From assembly GCF_015832195.1 (NCBI RefSeq), contig NC_052028.1:6553501-6617500 (forward strand): a stretch of DNA of 64,000 nucleotides. The letters run 5' to 3'. The position numbers were made by a program, and so were the translations under genes. Positions 25,522 through 39,477 of this stretch are shown here, piece by piece (position 1 is the stretch's first letter; each line of letters begins with the position of its first letter). The DNA is from Motacilla alba alba (lineage: Eukaryota > Chordata > Aves > Passeriformes > Motacillidae). The notes under the pieces were generated by a model. The model was not told where the DNA came from and searched no databases. It saw nothing but the letters and a program-made list of their open reading frames with translations.

Positions 25522-28500
25522 CCTTTACCCTGCCATGCTGCATTCCAAGTCCACTTCTCAGTGCCTCTGCTGTTGTAGTAGCCTTGTATTTCTCTGCACT
25601 GCTCAGTGATGTCAGTAACTCATTTTCCATGGAGTCATGGCTTGTTATTATTGTCTAAATAAAACTCTCGTTGTACCACACAAAAAGTCAAATAAATTAG
25701 CCATAGATGCCTGGTCAATTAGATAAATGGCTGTGGCAGCTAAACCAAGGAAAACGGAGCTGTGGGCAGGTCAAGAGGAGTTCAGACCCTGACGAGCCTC
25801 TGTCCTGAGGCCCTGCAGGCTCAGTGCAAAGCATGCCTGTGGTGTGTTGCTGGGCTGCAGCTGCAGATCACACATGGTGCTTCCCAAAATCATCACATAA
25901 ATCGTGATGCAAAGCTGCTACATCTTACTTGCCTATTTATGTCCCACTTTTCCAGACACAATTTCAAAAAGAAATGCTGGGGTCCTGAAAATTTTCTAAA
26001 AAGCTTATTTTGGATATGTAGTCTATAGAACAAAAATCTCACTATCCAACTATATTCAGCCATCTCACTATATTCAGCTTTTTATGCAAGAATTTCAGAA
26101 CCTTTTGTCTGAAAAAACTGTGAATTGTTTTAAAGGTCCTAACTAATAAATATGATGGTGAATCTGTCATTTAATTTTAGTGAGAAGAAACTGTGTATGG
26201 GCTCAGTCAGTGTCTTATCTTTCTTCTTTTTTTATCAATCTCCAGTAAGTAAAATGTAAGGCACATAACATGCAAATTCTACCTAGCTCTGAAGTTTTTG
26301 ACGTTTGAGTGGGCTAGGCATAATGATTGCTGCAAAGCCAATCTTCCCATCCCTTGCATTTGAATGTGACTATTAAGGCTCGTCAAAACACCAGGAAAGT
26401 AGGAGCAATTTCTATTCCATACACATACAAACATGTATCTCCCAGAATTCTTTTTCTCCTCCACAAATATTTTGGCATACCTTTTTTTACTCTCGTCAGC
26501 ATTATAGAATTTTACTTTATAAATTGTCACTGCTCTGATTGTGGTTGGAGAATTTTTTCCTTATAAACAGGAATGAAAATTTTACAGAGAAAGATACTAG
26601 AAACTTCTTTTACAAGCAGATGTTATTCAGGGCTAGAGAAAGCTGGATGCCTCATAACTGGAAAAGAGTACAAGAACAAGAACAAGGACAAAAACCAAGT
26701 AAAAGCAGAAGCTATGAGTGGGTTTGATTAATGTGTATAACTGGCTACAAGGGTCAGTAGTAGTATGGATGTAACCATAGACACATTTCAAAAGCATTAT
26801 TTTGAAACACTGCATTGAGAGCCAAGTTTATCCAGCATTATTACCAATTTATTTCTGAAATTTCTGGAGAGAAGAAACCATGTTAAGGTCTAAGAGAGGT
26901 AGACTCATGTAGCTAGAATTTCAAAATGTGTTTAGCAATGGAATAATACAGGGTGCTGAAGATGCTACAGAGAATGATGCAAAGCTCAGAAAAACATCCA
27001 GTGACGAAAATATTTCCTTCAGTTTGAGAGATTATATAAGAGGATTTTCTTTTCTCTTTGTCTCCTCATCTCCTGCAGCTCTGTACTGTGGCTAAAGTCG
27101 AAGGATCCACTAAATGTGCTGCAAGACTGTTTCAGTTGAAAACCCAAGTGTCCCTGTATTCAGGCCACAATGTCCAGTTCCCGTCAGGTTTCCTTGGCTC
27201 CACCAGAGCTCTGTAGAGCAGCCGCTGTGGCACAACAGCAAGGAGCTTTAAAGACCAAGCAAGGATAGACAGATGTTATCATCTGGCATTACCAGGTCAT
27301 GTTGGATTAGTCCATGGCCAGCTGTGGAGTGTCCTTGGAAGAAATGTAAGCACTAGCTACATGTGGGGTCATTTGTGGAGATTGTACTTGTCAGCATTGA
27401 AGCAAGGTCCACAAAGGAATGTAGGGTAGCTGCAGAAAGCACCATGGCAACTCAGAAAGGGCTCATTGGCAAAATGCAGAGGGCTTCAGACCCCATTTCC
27501 TATGATACTGAGGAGGCACCATGAGGCTTCAGAGATTTTGTTGGTTGTTTGAGGATCTTACCCAAACTTACCAAAAACAAGAGTCTTTCCATGACTTAAG
27601 CAGATGCTGACGGGACCGCAAGGTGAGGATGGACACTTGCAAACCCCTAAAATTAATGGGAGATGAGCAGAAGCTAAGGATGAAGATGTTTTACTAATCA
27701 TAGCATATCTCCCATATGGATAAATCCATCTTCAGTTTTCCCTTGCTAAAGATCCAGCAGCTTTTTATGAGCCACAGGCTTATGCAGACTAACTGACAGT
27801 GTATTGATAAGAAGAAATTCCACTGGAAGCCACTGAAGTAAAACTCTGCATGCAATTTATCCTCCTGAGATCCTGGGGAATTTGGCAAACACACCTCAGG
27901 ATAATTTGTTTAATAAAAAACAGGTGCTATTCTAAGCTCTACAGTTTTTCCAGGACAGATTACCAAAGAAATAATTTAGAAGAGAGGACATAAGTGGAAT
28001 ACATTTGCTGGCAAATGTTGCATTTTTAGCTTATATCTGTCAGATTTTCCAGGATTATGCTTTCCATACTGCCAGCTGCTCAGTATTCCAATCCTTGTGC
28101 AGAAAACCATGTTGGTAAACATTTAAACACAAATGAAAGTGTTTTCCTGAATAAAAGCTTGAATGCTTAAAACCTTGCAAAACTGAAGCCCAGCTTAGCT
28201 GCCTCAGCCTGTTTTCCAAGGTGTCATTGCAGACATGACATCTTTGTTAAAGAAATACATTGTTTACCTACCACTTGGAATTGCTGCTCGTTAACTAAAA
28301 TGAGAGGTCCTATTTAAAGTATGCACTATTTATGATTGGCTGTATTTTGACTAATAAACTTCTGGGCTTTTCATTAAATCCTTTCATTACTATTTTATTG
28401 AGGAGCTCAGAACATTGCATATGCAGGTAATGATTGCAGGTAACAAATGTTTCTCATTTTTTAGTCTGAATATATGTTGCATTGAATTTAATCACGTCTG

Positions 28501-31500
28501 TGCTTATCTACTCTAGAGAGATGAAGAGAGATAGAGCCTTGGGGATGGTAAGAGAAGAATTTATTTTACAGATATAGTACCTTTCCTCTTTCTTTTTTTT
28601 TCCCTTCCTTAATAAATTGTATAATTAAAGCTGCTCACAATTTTCCCTTCTAGTATTCACCATAAGCCTTCACATGCTCAGAACTTTTTCAAAGGTACCA
28701 TAAGAGCTGAATTTCTTGGTTTCTGGCCAAAGATTAATTTTATTTCAAAGCCTGAAATAAAATCCACTTTTTGAAATCAGTAAGGCTAAAATTATTCCTA
28801 TTCCCTTTTAATATCAATCTATATATGGGTTGTTTTTGCACATATAATCCCTAGATGACAGAATAGTAAATTTTGGAACTCATTATAGAAATAATCCTTA
28901 TTAAGAGGTATACCACAGTAAAAGTTCTTGGCTATTAAGTGGTTAAAATGCATTAAATGGGTAAAACAGTGGTTGAAAATGGTCAGATATTAATAGGAGG
29001 TAATTTGGAATTGCTTAATTTAATTTCAGAGCAATGAACTGTCCCTGGAGGTGCTGTTGGCCTGTGGTGAGAGGAAAGATAACTGTCCTCTCCCGAACAA
29101 AAGAGCAGAACCTTAGATTTACAACCTTTTGACATAAAGGAGGCAGAGCTGTGGGTCTGGATCACAATAACCAGTGCAGAAAAGAATATTTTTATGTTAT
29201 TCACCATTTAAATATGGCTTTCAGAGCCTTGTTAGTTGTGCTGGACATGGAATTTAGGAATTTGGCCCAAAAGATTTGTCATGACTTTAATCTCATGTGC
29301 TACATTAGAGCCTTATTAAGGTTTTAGGTAATTTTAAGTGCATGCAATAAGTCCTTAAAGCAGCTTAGTGAGGTTTTTTAGCATTTCCTTTAGAAACCAG
29401 GAAATAAAATGAGAAAAGGCATTATTAATGTATTGTTGATTGTTCCTGCCCCAAAGAACTTACAAATATCCAATATGTTTATTCAATAAAACATGGTCTG
29501 TGATAGCAGTTAATTATTTAGCTTCGTTAACAGAGTAGTAATATTTGTAATTGAATTCTAAGGACCTCCAAGTATTTTACTGCTAGTAATCTTCCCCTCT
29601 TCCAAATCCTCACCTTGCCAGAAAATAGTGTCTTCTTTACTCCATTACAAAACAAAATTTTAATACTCAAACATGTTTGATCCCTCACAGGTTCAAGGAG
29701 CAGAATGCATCATTTAAGTTACATATAGATAAGCCAAAAGGTGTCTTTTCAGTATTCAAGTTCAGCTACTCAGACGGTTCTTGGCAGTGTAAGTATGATT
29801 ACGTGGGTCACACTCCCCATCTTCCTTCTGAAGCCACTACCAGCTTTCTCTCTTGTGCTCTTCAAGTGTGGAATGGCTCTGACTCCCAACACGTATACCC
29901 AGGCTGTTTGCACTTCATGCAAATGGTTGCTCTGCATTTCTCATCTTTGTTAATTTGAACATAATAACTCATCTTCCCAAATCCCTGCACTTGTTTTCTG
30001 TTTGAAGCACAGCAGGCTTCTTGTTGCTATATTATAAATGTTATATAATTCTGGTCTTCATAACTCACTTCCAGACCAGGTTCAGTTCTGCCTCCTATTC
30101 ATACACAGCAAGTGTATAACCCTCCTGGATTCATAGCTGAAGTCCTTACTCCTTGAATTAGGTAACTCTAAGGGCTATCAGCAATTCATCTAAGAAGGTC
30201 AAGCTGACTGTAATTTTAATTATATATCAATTATTTGTTGGCATTTGTCATTCACTGACATTTGTGTGCCTGTTTGCCTTTCCTGTTTTATCTGTGTGGG
30301 CCATGGTATCACACTTGTCTTGAAAATATTGTCCATTCCCAAAAATAAGAATGAGTGGACGATTTAGAATACAGAATTATGTTATTGATTTTTGGGGATC
30401 AGGTGATTATTATTCTGCACAGAGAGTCAGTTCAAAAGCTACAGTTTTGGAAGAATGTCTCTTAGGGCTACAAAAGTAGAAACATTTGGCATTGATCAGG
30501 GTAGCAGAGGGAAAAAGTCAGTGCAGACTTCTTGATGAACTGTTTTCCCTTGCCTGTTTCAGTATTTCCCATCCACCTGATTGAAGCCCTTTTAGTGTTG
30601 TGGTGTGAAGTCTCTTGTGTCTTCATCAGTTTTTGGAGAGGAAAAGCAGAGTACAAACTCTGCCACCCTTCCGTGGGATGTACACAAAATGTCCAAGAGA
30701 TAACTGATCTTGGTACCTGGTTATCATGGGCACATTTCAGTCTGCTTTGGTGACACCCTTCTCCACCTCTAGCAAACACGTGTGGTTCAGTAGGTCCCAG
30801 AAGTGCATCACTTAATAACACATTGACTAATACATTGATTAGTTTAGTAAAGCTTTCTAGCATTATCTGATTAATTGCTCTTAATGTTTGTGGTTTTTTT
30901 TCATTCTTCCTCCTGCTATCTCTTTTTCTCTCTCTTGGAAAATAATCTAAGGGAATTAAATAAAAGTAGAATTAAGTGGATAATCCTCAGTCTGTTGCAG
31001 CAGGCAGAGTTCTGTTTGGATCTGAAGATATCTTGCTGTGGATTAACAAAAGCTTCATATGACCAGAACAAGCTATTTGTGTTACACAATATAACATTGA
31101 GCCACTAGTGAAGGAAAACACTCATTTTCTCATATCATCCACTTTTTTGGGGGCAGGAATTCTGGCAGAAGTTTATTTGAGGGTATGTATAAGATCCCCT
31201 TTAAGGTCCATTTCTCGTCAATGCATAGAACCAGAAGTATTTTTCAGCAGAACATGGAGCATCCAAAAAGTTGAAGAAGATAAATAGCTCAGAAAGAAAG
31301 GTGGCCTTTTATCTCAAAGGTTCACATCAAAGTCCAAGATGACATTCAGTAAAAAATACAATTTCATACATGACTACCTGCATCATTTAGAAGGAGCTTA
31401 TGCAAGCATAAAAAGTAAATAACTTCTTATTCCATCCCTTCCAAAAGATCATTATTATCCTTCATTTATTTTAAATGGCTTTTTTACATATATTGATCTT

Positions 31501-34230
31501 TTATTTCTGGTAATAATCTGTGTATGTTGGTTTAGGTATGGTAAAAATGCTATTTCTTTAATGTTTTGCTGGCTGTCTGCAAACAGATGAAAGTTTTATC
31601 TTGTAAGACTAATATTTAGTTTCATACACAATGGCCAGATTTCACAACTAGGCCTACACATTGTATGGCTCTTTACTGCATGTGTGAAAATGTCCTTCCA
31701 CCAAACCTGGAAAAAATAGAACTGATCCTCAAGATATGAGAATCTGTTTTAAACAATAGTGATTTTCTGTTTTAGTGGTGATCAGCTGTTCCAATTTTTG
31801 TATGATTTACTGATATGATTGCGTGCTATCACTATGCAGTAACCATAATGTAGTAATTGTTCTGGGTCAAATCAGTGGTACTTTGTGCCATGTATTTTGC
31901 ATCTGGCAGCTGGCAATAGCAGAGGATAAGAGCAAAAGATAAGGGCAGAACTATCCCTGGTAAAATCTCTCCTCTTCCAGAAACATGCTGCTAGAGATTT
32001 CCTAGAATGAAGTGCTACCACTGACTTTAATGGATTTTAAAATATTTTTCTTCTCTTTGAATCTATATAAATATTTGGGCTCTGCATCACCCCACTTATT
32101 AAAAAGAAAAACATTTTTTTAAGTTTTCAGGGATAATATCGTTGCATGCTCTATGTCCTTTATATAAGAGAGAACAAGTAAAGCTGCTGTAGTCAACTTT
32201 TTCTGTGTTGCTTAGGACATCACATGAAAAAACATTATGCAGCTGAGGTAGTCATTTACATGGGAAGGTATTTGTTACATTTCTCTTCTGCTTATGCAGT
32301 CACTGGTGGTTTTCATCAGCATTAAAGCCTCCTTTTTTGACAGCAGTTGTGTTAAAAATATTACTGTTATATAAATAAGAGGATATCACCGTGTGTCAGA
32401 CTGAATACTCAATATTCAGTCTGACAAGACTCGCATATTAATTTTTGTTGCTACTGAACAAATACCCCAGAATCACACTAGATATAATCCTCACTATTCT
32501 CTCAAGAGTTTTCTTCAACCTACCGCCATCACCCCTCTTTTACCTCAGTTTGTCTGAGCCAGTTGGCAGGTGTTGGAACTTGTGAAAATATGTATCTCCC
32601 TCTACCCACTCTTTTTTCATATGGAAGAAAAAAAATGTACAGTCCTTTTGTAAATTTCTCACATTGAAGGAGATGGTTACACATTATGATATAAATTATG
32701 TTCTAACCACTTCAGATGAAAAATTTAAAAGCAATTAATGATATTTTCTATTTTGCTGTTTTCTTCACTTCTTGACTTATTGCAAAGCTAAACTTCTTCT
32801 TAATTAGAAGAATCAAATAAGCAGGTTACTTCTGGACATTAAAATGGGAAACCTGACCCAATTCAAATAGCAAAGCTCCTGCTTACTGCACCAGAGCTCT
32901 TCTGAGGTAGGTGCTCACCTAAATAAAATGCCCTTAAAGACATTACACCTCCACAAGAATACACTCTAGGTGAATTCAGATTCACACTCTGCTCCTTACA
33001 GCACCATGACAATTTAGGCCATAATGCTTTATCACAAGGAAACATGCAGTGAATGCCAAGTTTAAAGCCATCTAAAGTCACTCACCAAATAGAGTCTAGA
33101 AAGATCAGCACATCTACAATGGACATTTATACTGTTCCTTTCTCAGCTCTCCATCGTCTAAAATATCTCTTCACCCTGGTTTTTGTGTGTTGGATATTTT
33201 CCCTAGGGGCAGTTGTAGTCCCTAATTTCCCTGGTGCTCAATGAGTTTAGTCTCATTCTATGAGAAAGGATCTTCCTTACCCAATAATAATTATAGATAC
33301 CTGACTATGGTTCTTTCCTGGTACTTTCTGAAGTCTTTTTATTCATTGTATAAGAAATGTATCTTGTTCTAAGTAAAGACCTTCCTGGTTTGAGCCCAGG
33401 AAGTTTATATCTACCTCCAGTGAAGTTATCTGGACGTCCTTTTCTATCATCAGCTGTAATATCTTTTCTAAAAAGAAAATGAATACATCTCTTTCTCCTA
33501 TATTCTCAAAAAGCCTCCCTGGTTCTTGTTCAGAAGTTCCATTCAGAGAACACAGTTCATTTTCTGGAATGGAGAAATTCCTTTTTGTCCAGAAGGCCAG
33601 GGAAAGACTTATGTGCCACTTAAGATCAATTTACATTACAGTCTGTGGTCTGAAGTGGAGTATTAGCTGATCATATGTATAGAATAAAAAAGAAGAAATG
33701 AAGGAAAAAATATTTAGAGGTATTGTAAATCAGCTGGAATGTAGGTTGAGAGCTTTCTGCAAAAGCATTATGCAGTGCAAGAAACAGTTTTTGAAGATCC
33801 TCGCTGAGTTATAATTTAACTTTGGGTGATTTCCCAGTTCTTAGGTAAACACCAAATACATGTATGAATCTATAGTGGATATGCCCTGGCTTTTCTCAGC
33901 AATGGACTGACTTCAGTGGAACAGGAATTACTGAGAAGATAAAATGAGGCCTGTCATGTGAGAAGATTCCCAGAACTGCTGAGATTTTCAGCATTAGATG
34001 TTGGATAGGATGTTGATTTCTTAGTAGGCAAAATTGGTAAAATGGACAATTATATCTTATCATTCATGTTAAAAGAAATTTGCATTGCAATAGAAATCTG
34101 TTTTAAAAAGTACAATATGAAATAGGCTATGAACCATGACAGTGGAAAAAAAAAACCCTCTTCAGCTCTGACATCCTGTATCAGGTTTTTGGAGGTTTTT
34201 TCTTAATCTCTGTGTTTATAGGTACGTGTC
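25522..34230 (-). other. Intron 1, middle part
   Basis: AT-rich non-coding sequence between two CR1 tails. The only structured element I noticed is a perfect 13-bp hairpin at 32395-32425. No exon, RNA gene or further repeat family was recognised. Open frames here (for example 30468-30863 minus) have no recognisable similarity. Confidence 0.75.
32395..32425. repeat. Perfect inverted repeat, 13-bp arms, 5-base loop
   Basis: GTCAGACTGAATA at 32395-32407 and its exact complement TATTCAGTCTGAC at 32413-32425 flank CTCAA. No U-tract or gene end follows, and it lies mid-intron. Confidence 0.9.
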
Positions 34231-34519
34231 CAGACTCTTTTTAGTGGTGCCCAGCAATAGGATGAGGAGTTATGGCCATAAACAGAAACACAAGAAGTTC
34301 CACTTCAACATGAGGAAGAACTTCTTTATGTTAAGGGTGGCAGAGCTCTGGAACAGCTGCCCAGGGAGGTTCCTGGAGTGTCCCTCTCAGGAGACATCCC
34401 AAACCCACCTGGACAAGTTCCTGTGTCACCTGCTCCACGTGACCCTACCTTGGCAGGGAGGGTTGGACTGGATGATCTCCAGAGGTCCTTTCCAGCCCTG
34501 ATGGTTCAGTGATTCTGTG
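34231..34519 (+). mobile_element. CR1 LINE 3' end, 5'-truncated
   Basis: The translated plus strand carries the typical CR1 ORF2 C-terminal wording (YGHKQKHKKFHFNMRKNFFM, then RVAELWNSCPG) and the DNA continues with GGTTGGACTGGATGATCTCC, AGAGGTCCTTTCCAGCCCTG and the octamer-like end AGTGATTCTGTG. It lies antisense to the host gene in intron 1. The open frame of 91 codons (34226-34501) is a relic of the element, not a host gene. Confidence 0.95.
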
Positions 34520-37500
34520 GTTTTCTGAGCTTGAATTCACATCAATCCACCCTCCAGCTTCCACTTTGTTCTTCACTAGCAGTCTTACACAACTGCCAGT
34601 CTCACACACGCCACCTCTCCCTCTGCATTAAAGGTTTCTGTGAGTGGGGCTGCAGGTGCCATGGTCTGCAAAGCTGCAGTTCAGACTGCACCAGCAGAGA
34701 ACCCCAGAACACTCCAATTAACCCCATGAATGCTAAAAAAATAAGTAATCAAATTATCACCCTAATAGAATGTAGGACTATTCATGTAGGAATAATAATA
34801 ATAATAATAATAATAAATGTATTTTACAGCTGTAGTGGCTGACACTCCCTGTGACAAGGGGAAGGCTGAAGGGACTGAGCCAGCTCCAAATGAGCCAGTG
34901 CATCTCTCTCAGCAGGACAGTGCCAGGCACAGCTAGTGACCTTAAAACTGCCTCTGCTTTGGAGCTCACTGGAATGTGTGTCTGCAAGGTACTGCAAAAA
35001 ATCAACCATCCTATAAGTATGTGCATCTGTTACTGGTCACCTGTGTCTAATGCTTTATCTAATAATTTAATAATTCATTATTCAATTCACAATTCATTTC
35101 TCTATTGGAGAAAGTGGTGGTCATTACTTAAAACACAGAGGAGATTAATTGTACTGGGACTGAGACTTGGAAAGAGTTCCCCTTGACAAGACATTTACTT
35201 CTTTCCCTTTCATCCATTCACTTCTCTTCTTCCCTTTTAAATTTTTGTGCAATTTCTACAGAATCTAGTGATATATGTTAATAGAGTGAATATAGCATAA
35301 ATGAAAACAATGCAAACACAATCCAAATCTACAAGATATTTTTTCCAGATTACCATTAATCATGAATATTTTAAACCCTAAAGCATGGCCATGAAGAAGA
35401 CATATAATATGAATAATATGGGAAATATTATATTAAAAGAGCAGATTAATTTCCTGGGATATTTTTACTGTAGTTAGTTTCTATAGTTTTTTTATTAGCA
35501 GCTTTCACTTTTTAGATTTTGAAAGATTCAAACTTTCTGAAAGATATCTAACATTGCTTTCCGTACTCACTGGAGTATTTTGGAATACATGAGTTTTGGC
35601 ATGCAGGTTATGTTTAGGTGGTTTAGTCACTACAGCAGAAGTTAGTCAAACATGGGTTTCATCCATGTTTCTGAGTCATATATTTTCAACTAGGGAAATA
35701 GTGACTGTAGTCCTTTTTTGCCCCATCAAGTTATTAATAATAGAGTTTAACCTAATTTTCAAATCTACTTTAAGTCAGTGGTTTGGTACCGTTTTTATGA
35801 CAATAATAGCTGTTCTAAGTTTGTGTCCCAGCATTGCAGCTCCCAGCAGTCAGGAATGCATGGCCATGAAAAACTCATAGGCAGGACTTGCTCCCCCTGC
35901 CATGCTCAAGTAGTGCAGGTCCTGTGTCCACACAGCTTTAGCTCTGCTGATACAAGCACTGGAGTGTATAAAATATTCAGTTTCATGGCATCATAGATAA
36001 GGACAAAGTGATATTTTAATAGCACTTAGATCCACATCTTCTATCATGATACTTCTTTAAAGGGGACCAATCCTTGTGAGGTGAGAAATTGCCTCTTGCT
36101 GAGCAGCTCCTTATTCCAGTAATGGGACCTCTGGCTTGGTGTCAGTGCTACACACTGTAAGAAAGTACTGAAAGTGTATGATTTACTGTAGCTGCATGAT
36201 TAACACCACCTGATATTGGCAAGTTTTACAGTAATTCCAAGTGACTGTCCATCTGAAGGATATTCTTGTCATTCTTGTTATTGTATCACATCACTTTACA
36301 AGAGCAAAATAGTTTTATTTACACCCATGTTCATTAATTTACTAATAAAAATACATGTATTCACATAGGCGCCAGACTACTTTGATTGCTAAAATGATTG
36401 CTTTGTTTATGGGGTTTTTTGATCAGTCTTGACAGTCTTCAATTTTAGGCATGTAGTTGCAGAATAAAAATATTGCCATGAAACTACTTGGGCACAAACA
36501 AGTGAAAAAAAGTCCAACATTCCCCGTCTGAACATTATTTTCCACTGTATTATGTAGCTTTTAGTGGCAATTTGTTAAAGCTCTGCAAAAATAATTGATA
36601 AACCCCATATATAAGTAGTGTGCAGAGGACAGTTTAAATAATTTTGAAACTTTGCTGATAAGTTCTATTACATGCAATGTTTTAAATGCATGTTTTATGT
36701 TCAATAAGGAGCATCAAATAATTAGTTCTGATTAAGCCCCATCAGGTGTACATTTTCTTAAATAATTTTAAATTGTCTCTTGATCCGAGGATTTTTTATG
36801 TACAGTTTTCAGAAATTGGGAGCTTGATCTGGCTAATTTTCACTGAACAGAGCTCTAAGTCCATGTGGTGGACTGCACACTGCTGTGACACTGATCTGAG
36901 GGGTTAGAGGAGGAGGGAACTTTGTGCAAGAAGTTTGCAGTCCAGTTAAGAATGTCGAGAAACCAAGTGGAAAAAAGCACTACCTAAAACTTTAGTGTGC
37001 CCAGTTGTAAGGATGTACTTTGTGCATTTGATAAAACTGATAAAAATTCTCCAAAGTTAAAATACCACAGTGTTGTAAAATGACATTTTTTCTGAGTTCA
37101 TTCATGATTTACTGCAGCCAATGCTAGAATTTTAGCTATTTGCATTAATGCCCGAGTGGTGTCTTAACTTTCCTCTTCTTTCTTCAATCTTCTAAATGCT
37201 AATGATTTTGCAGCAATAAATTTCTCTATATAGTATTTTTTTGTATTAACAGGGTTCAAATTTCTGCACTGTAATGGTAATCATTACTTTGATCAAATTC
37301 TGCAAATACATCAATTTCTGTGTGTATTCTGATTGATGTCAACACATTTATTGAGATGTTTAACGTGGAGCATCTTTGTTAGTGTTCAATTGGCCTTTCT
37401 AAATTTCAGTGTCCAAGAAAAGTGACACACAATACAGTAATAATCCCCTCTTTCTGAAGTGTTGGCTTTTTAACAAAGAAAACCTTTCATCTTGGCTATA

Positions 37501-38454
37501 AATAAATGGTATCTAAGTTCAACTTTTATAACTCTATCCTGGTCCCTGAGTTTCCAAAACTAATAACAAGGCTTCTTCCACAATGGGAGGAGGAACATGT
37601 CCTGATTGTTAGAATTAAAATCGTATATGCATATTGACTCATTTAAAATGTTTCTGTAAAACACTGAGAATAATTTCCCCTTTACTTGTAACTATTATTT
37701 CTCGGTCTATGATTTATTTTTCAAAATTATGAGGTTAGGAGCCTGGCAAAAGAAACCATCTTGGCTAACAGATAGCTGTGAACAGAATACAGAACTTTTT
37801 GTTGAGATAAAACTGTAAGTTGCATTATGAAGGGTTTCTTTTAAAGCTTATGAAATAATTTTGGCAAAATTCCTCTCCGGCGATGCTTTTCTGAAAGATG
37901 AGTGAAAAGAAGGAAGTGTGCTAAAATAAGTATCTGGGATTATTTTAGTGGAAGTTTTATGTCAAAATAATATGAAAACCCATCATAAAATCCTGTAAAA
38001 ATTGACTTTTCCATTTCTGTATTCAGGCAGTAACCATAACTGGTTCTATAAGGGTCAAAAATACCTCACACCTGTCTTACTCCCAACACCAAGTACCCTC
38101 ATGGTGGGCTCATCGAGTTTTATCTTATTTTCTACTCAATTTTCAACCACTTTTAGTTTCTTCTCACAGGAATTCTTTACAAAGTCTTTTTTGTGTGGAA
38201 AAAAAGTTACTCGAAAACCTAGCAACTTTTCATTTCCCTGGCCAATCTTTTCGGCCTTTTATTTGGCTGAGAACTAAGATCCTACCATTGCAGGTATGAA
38301 GTCTGATTTTATTTAAATTAAAAAAAAATAAAATAAAAGTAAGAAACAAAGAGAAAGAACCCACTTTTTGGTATGGTAGTGTCCATGTAAAAGGAAGGAA
38401 GGAGAAAGAAGGTAAATTTGAGGAGCCTGTGTGAATTTAGCGTTAGTAGTAGCA
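34520..38454 (-). other. Intron 1, proximal part before the CpG block
   Basis: AT-rich non-coding DNA with an AAT microsatellite at 34791. The stretch around 36580-36800 is rich in ATTA/TAAT homeobox-like cores. That is a composition-driven observation and no conserved element can be asserted from one sequence. Confidence 0.7.
34791..34816 (+). repeat. (AAT)n microsatellite
   Basis: About eight to nine uninterrupted AAT units. Confidence 0.97.
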
Positions 38455-39330
38455 AAGAGTGGGCGCTAACTTCTCGAAGGCATTAGTGACAACATGGCTT
38501 GTGCAGCTGTGGGGAGGGGTCTGTTGCCTCTTGGAAGGCCACACACGGCCGCGCAGAGATTTTTCCTCATCTAACCTGTTAAATGCACAGTCCCCACATT
38601 TCTGCAGGAATGCCTGCTCCAGCGCAAAGCTTGGCACTGCAGCAATTCTCCCGCCCTCCACTTTCTGCTCATCCGCACATGAACTCCCGCTTCCTGTGCT
38701 GTCGGGATTTTCACCCCTTCCCGTTTCGGTGCACGATGCACACACACGCAGCATGCCCAGTGTCTGCCAGCAGAACGAGTCGGGTGTGCTGCAAACATTC
38801 CGCTGCTGCGAGCCCCAAAACTATCGCATCCCCTGGGGAGCCGCGGCCGCCCGCGCCGGAGGGATGCCTGGGGCCGGGGGCTGTGAGGGACCCGGGGGAG
38901 CTGTGAGGGAGCCGGGGGAGCTGTGCGGAACCGGGGGAGCTGTGCGGAGCCGGGGGAGCTGTGAGGAACCGGGGGAGCTGTCAGGGAGCCGGGGGAGCTG
39001 TGAGGGAGCCGGGAGGAGCCGTGCGGGACCCGCGTCCCTGTCCTTGGTAGCCGGCGCTGCCCGCGCTCGCCGCACAGCCATGATGGGGCTGGCCGCTCCG
39101 GGAAAACGAGCAGGGATGCACGGACATTCTGCCCGCAAAACACAGCTCCCGTATGGAGCTCCATGCACCGGAGCAAGCGATAAATTCGGAGATAAAAGGC
39201 TTCATTAATATGGCACCAAATTCCATGAACACACCGGCATGTACCACCATCGCACACACCCGCTGCTCACCCTCCCTCTGTCCGTGTCAGAGCGACAACA
39301 ATTGTAAGAGAAATAAAACATTCTAAGCTG
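38455..39330. promoter_or_regulatory. CpG-rich block at the start of intron 1 (CpG island)
   Basis: CpG dinucleotides are dense here (for example CCGCGGCCGCCCGCGCCGG near 38840) while the rest of the window is CpG-poor. It lies 0.15-1.0 kb downstream of exon 1 in transcription order, a usual place for a promoter-associated island that extends into intron 1. Long open frames on both strands (249 codons plus, 228 codons minus) arise from the lack of AT-rich stop codons and the embedded minisatellite. I treat them as non-coding. Confidence 0.75.
38873..39028 (+). repeat. G-rich minisatellite, about eight copies of a 19-20-bp unit
   Basis: The unit is close to GCCGGGGGAGCTGTGAGGGA. It is repeated from 38873 to 39028 with small changes (GAGG/GCGG, GAGCC/GAACC) and a degenerate last copy. 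Every unit carries a run of five G except the last. The unit length is not a multiple of three, so it rotates reading frames and creates the artificial Gly/Ser/Glu-rich frame seen on the plus strand. Confidence 0.95.
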
Positions 39331-39477
39331 TGAGCTGCTAGAGATAGATGAATGCAATGCCACTATCCAAACCTCTGGCATTCTCACGACAGCTCAGCAA
39401 ATTCGCAGATTCTTCACCCCCCCCAGCCCTCCCTCTCCCCCCCACCCTCCCAAACAGAATCAGAAAGCACATCTTAC

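Noticed and set aside
34226..34501. 91-codon plus-strand frame as a host gene
   Set aside because: Its wording and the DNA tail identify it as the end of CR1 ORF2.
38459..39257. Long open frames on both strands (249 codons plus, 228 codons minus)
   Set aside because: They lie over the CpG block and a 20-bp minisatellite where stop codons are rare. The peptides are repeat-derived, have no domain, and the repeat unit is not a multiple of three.
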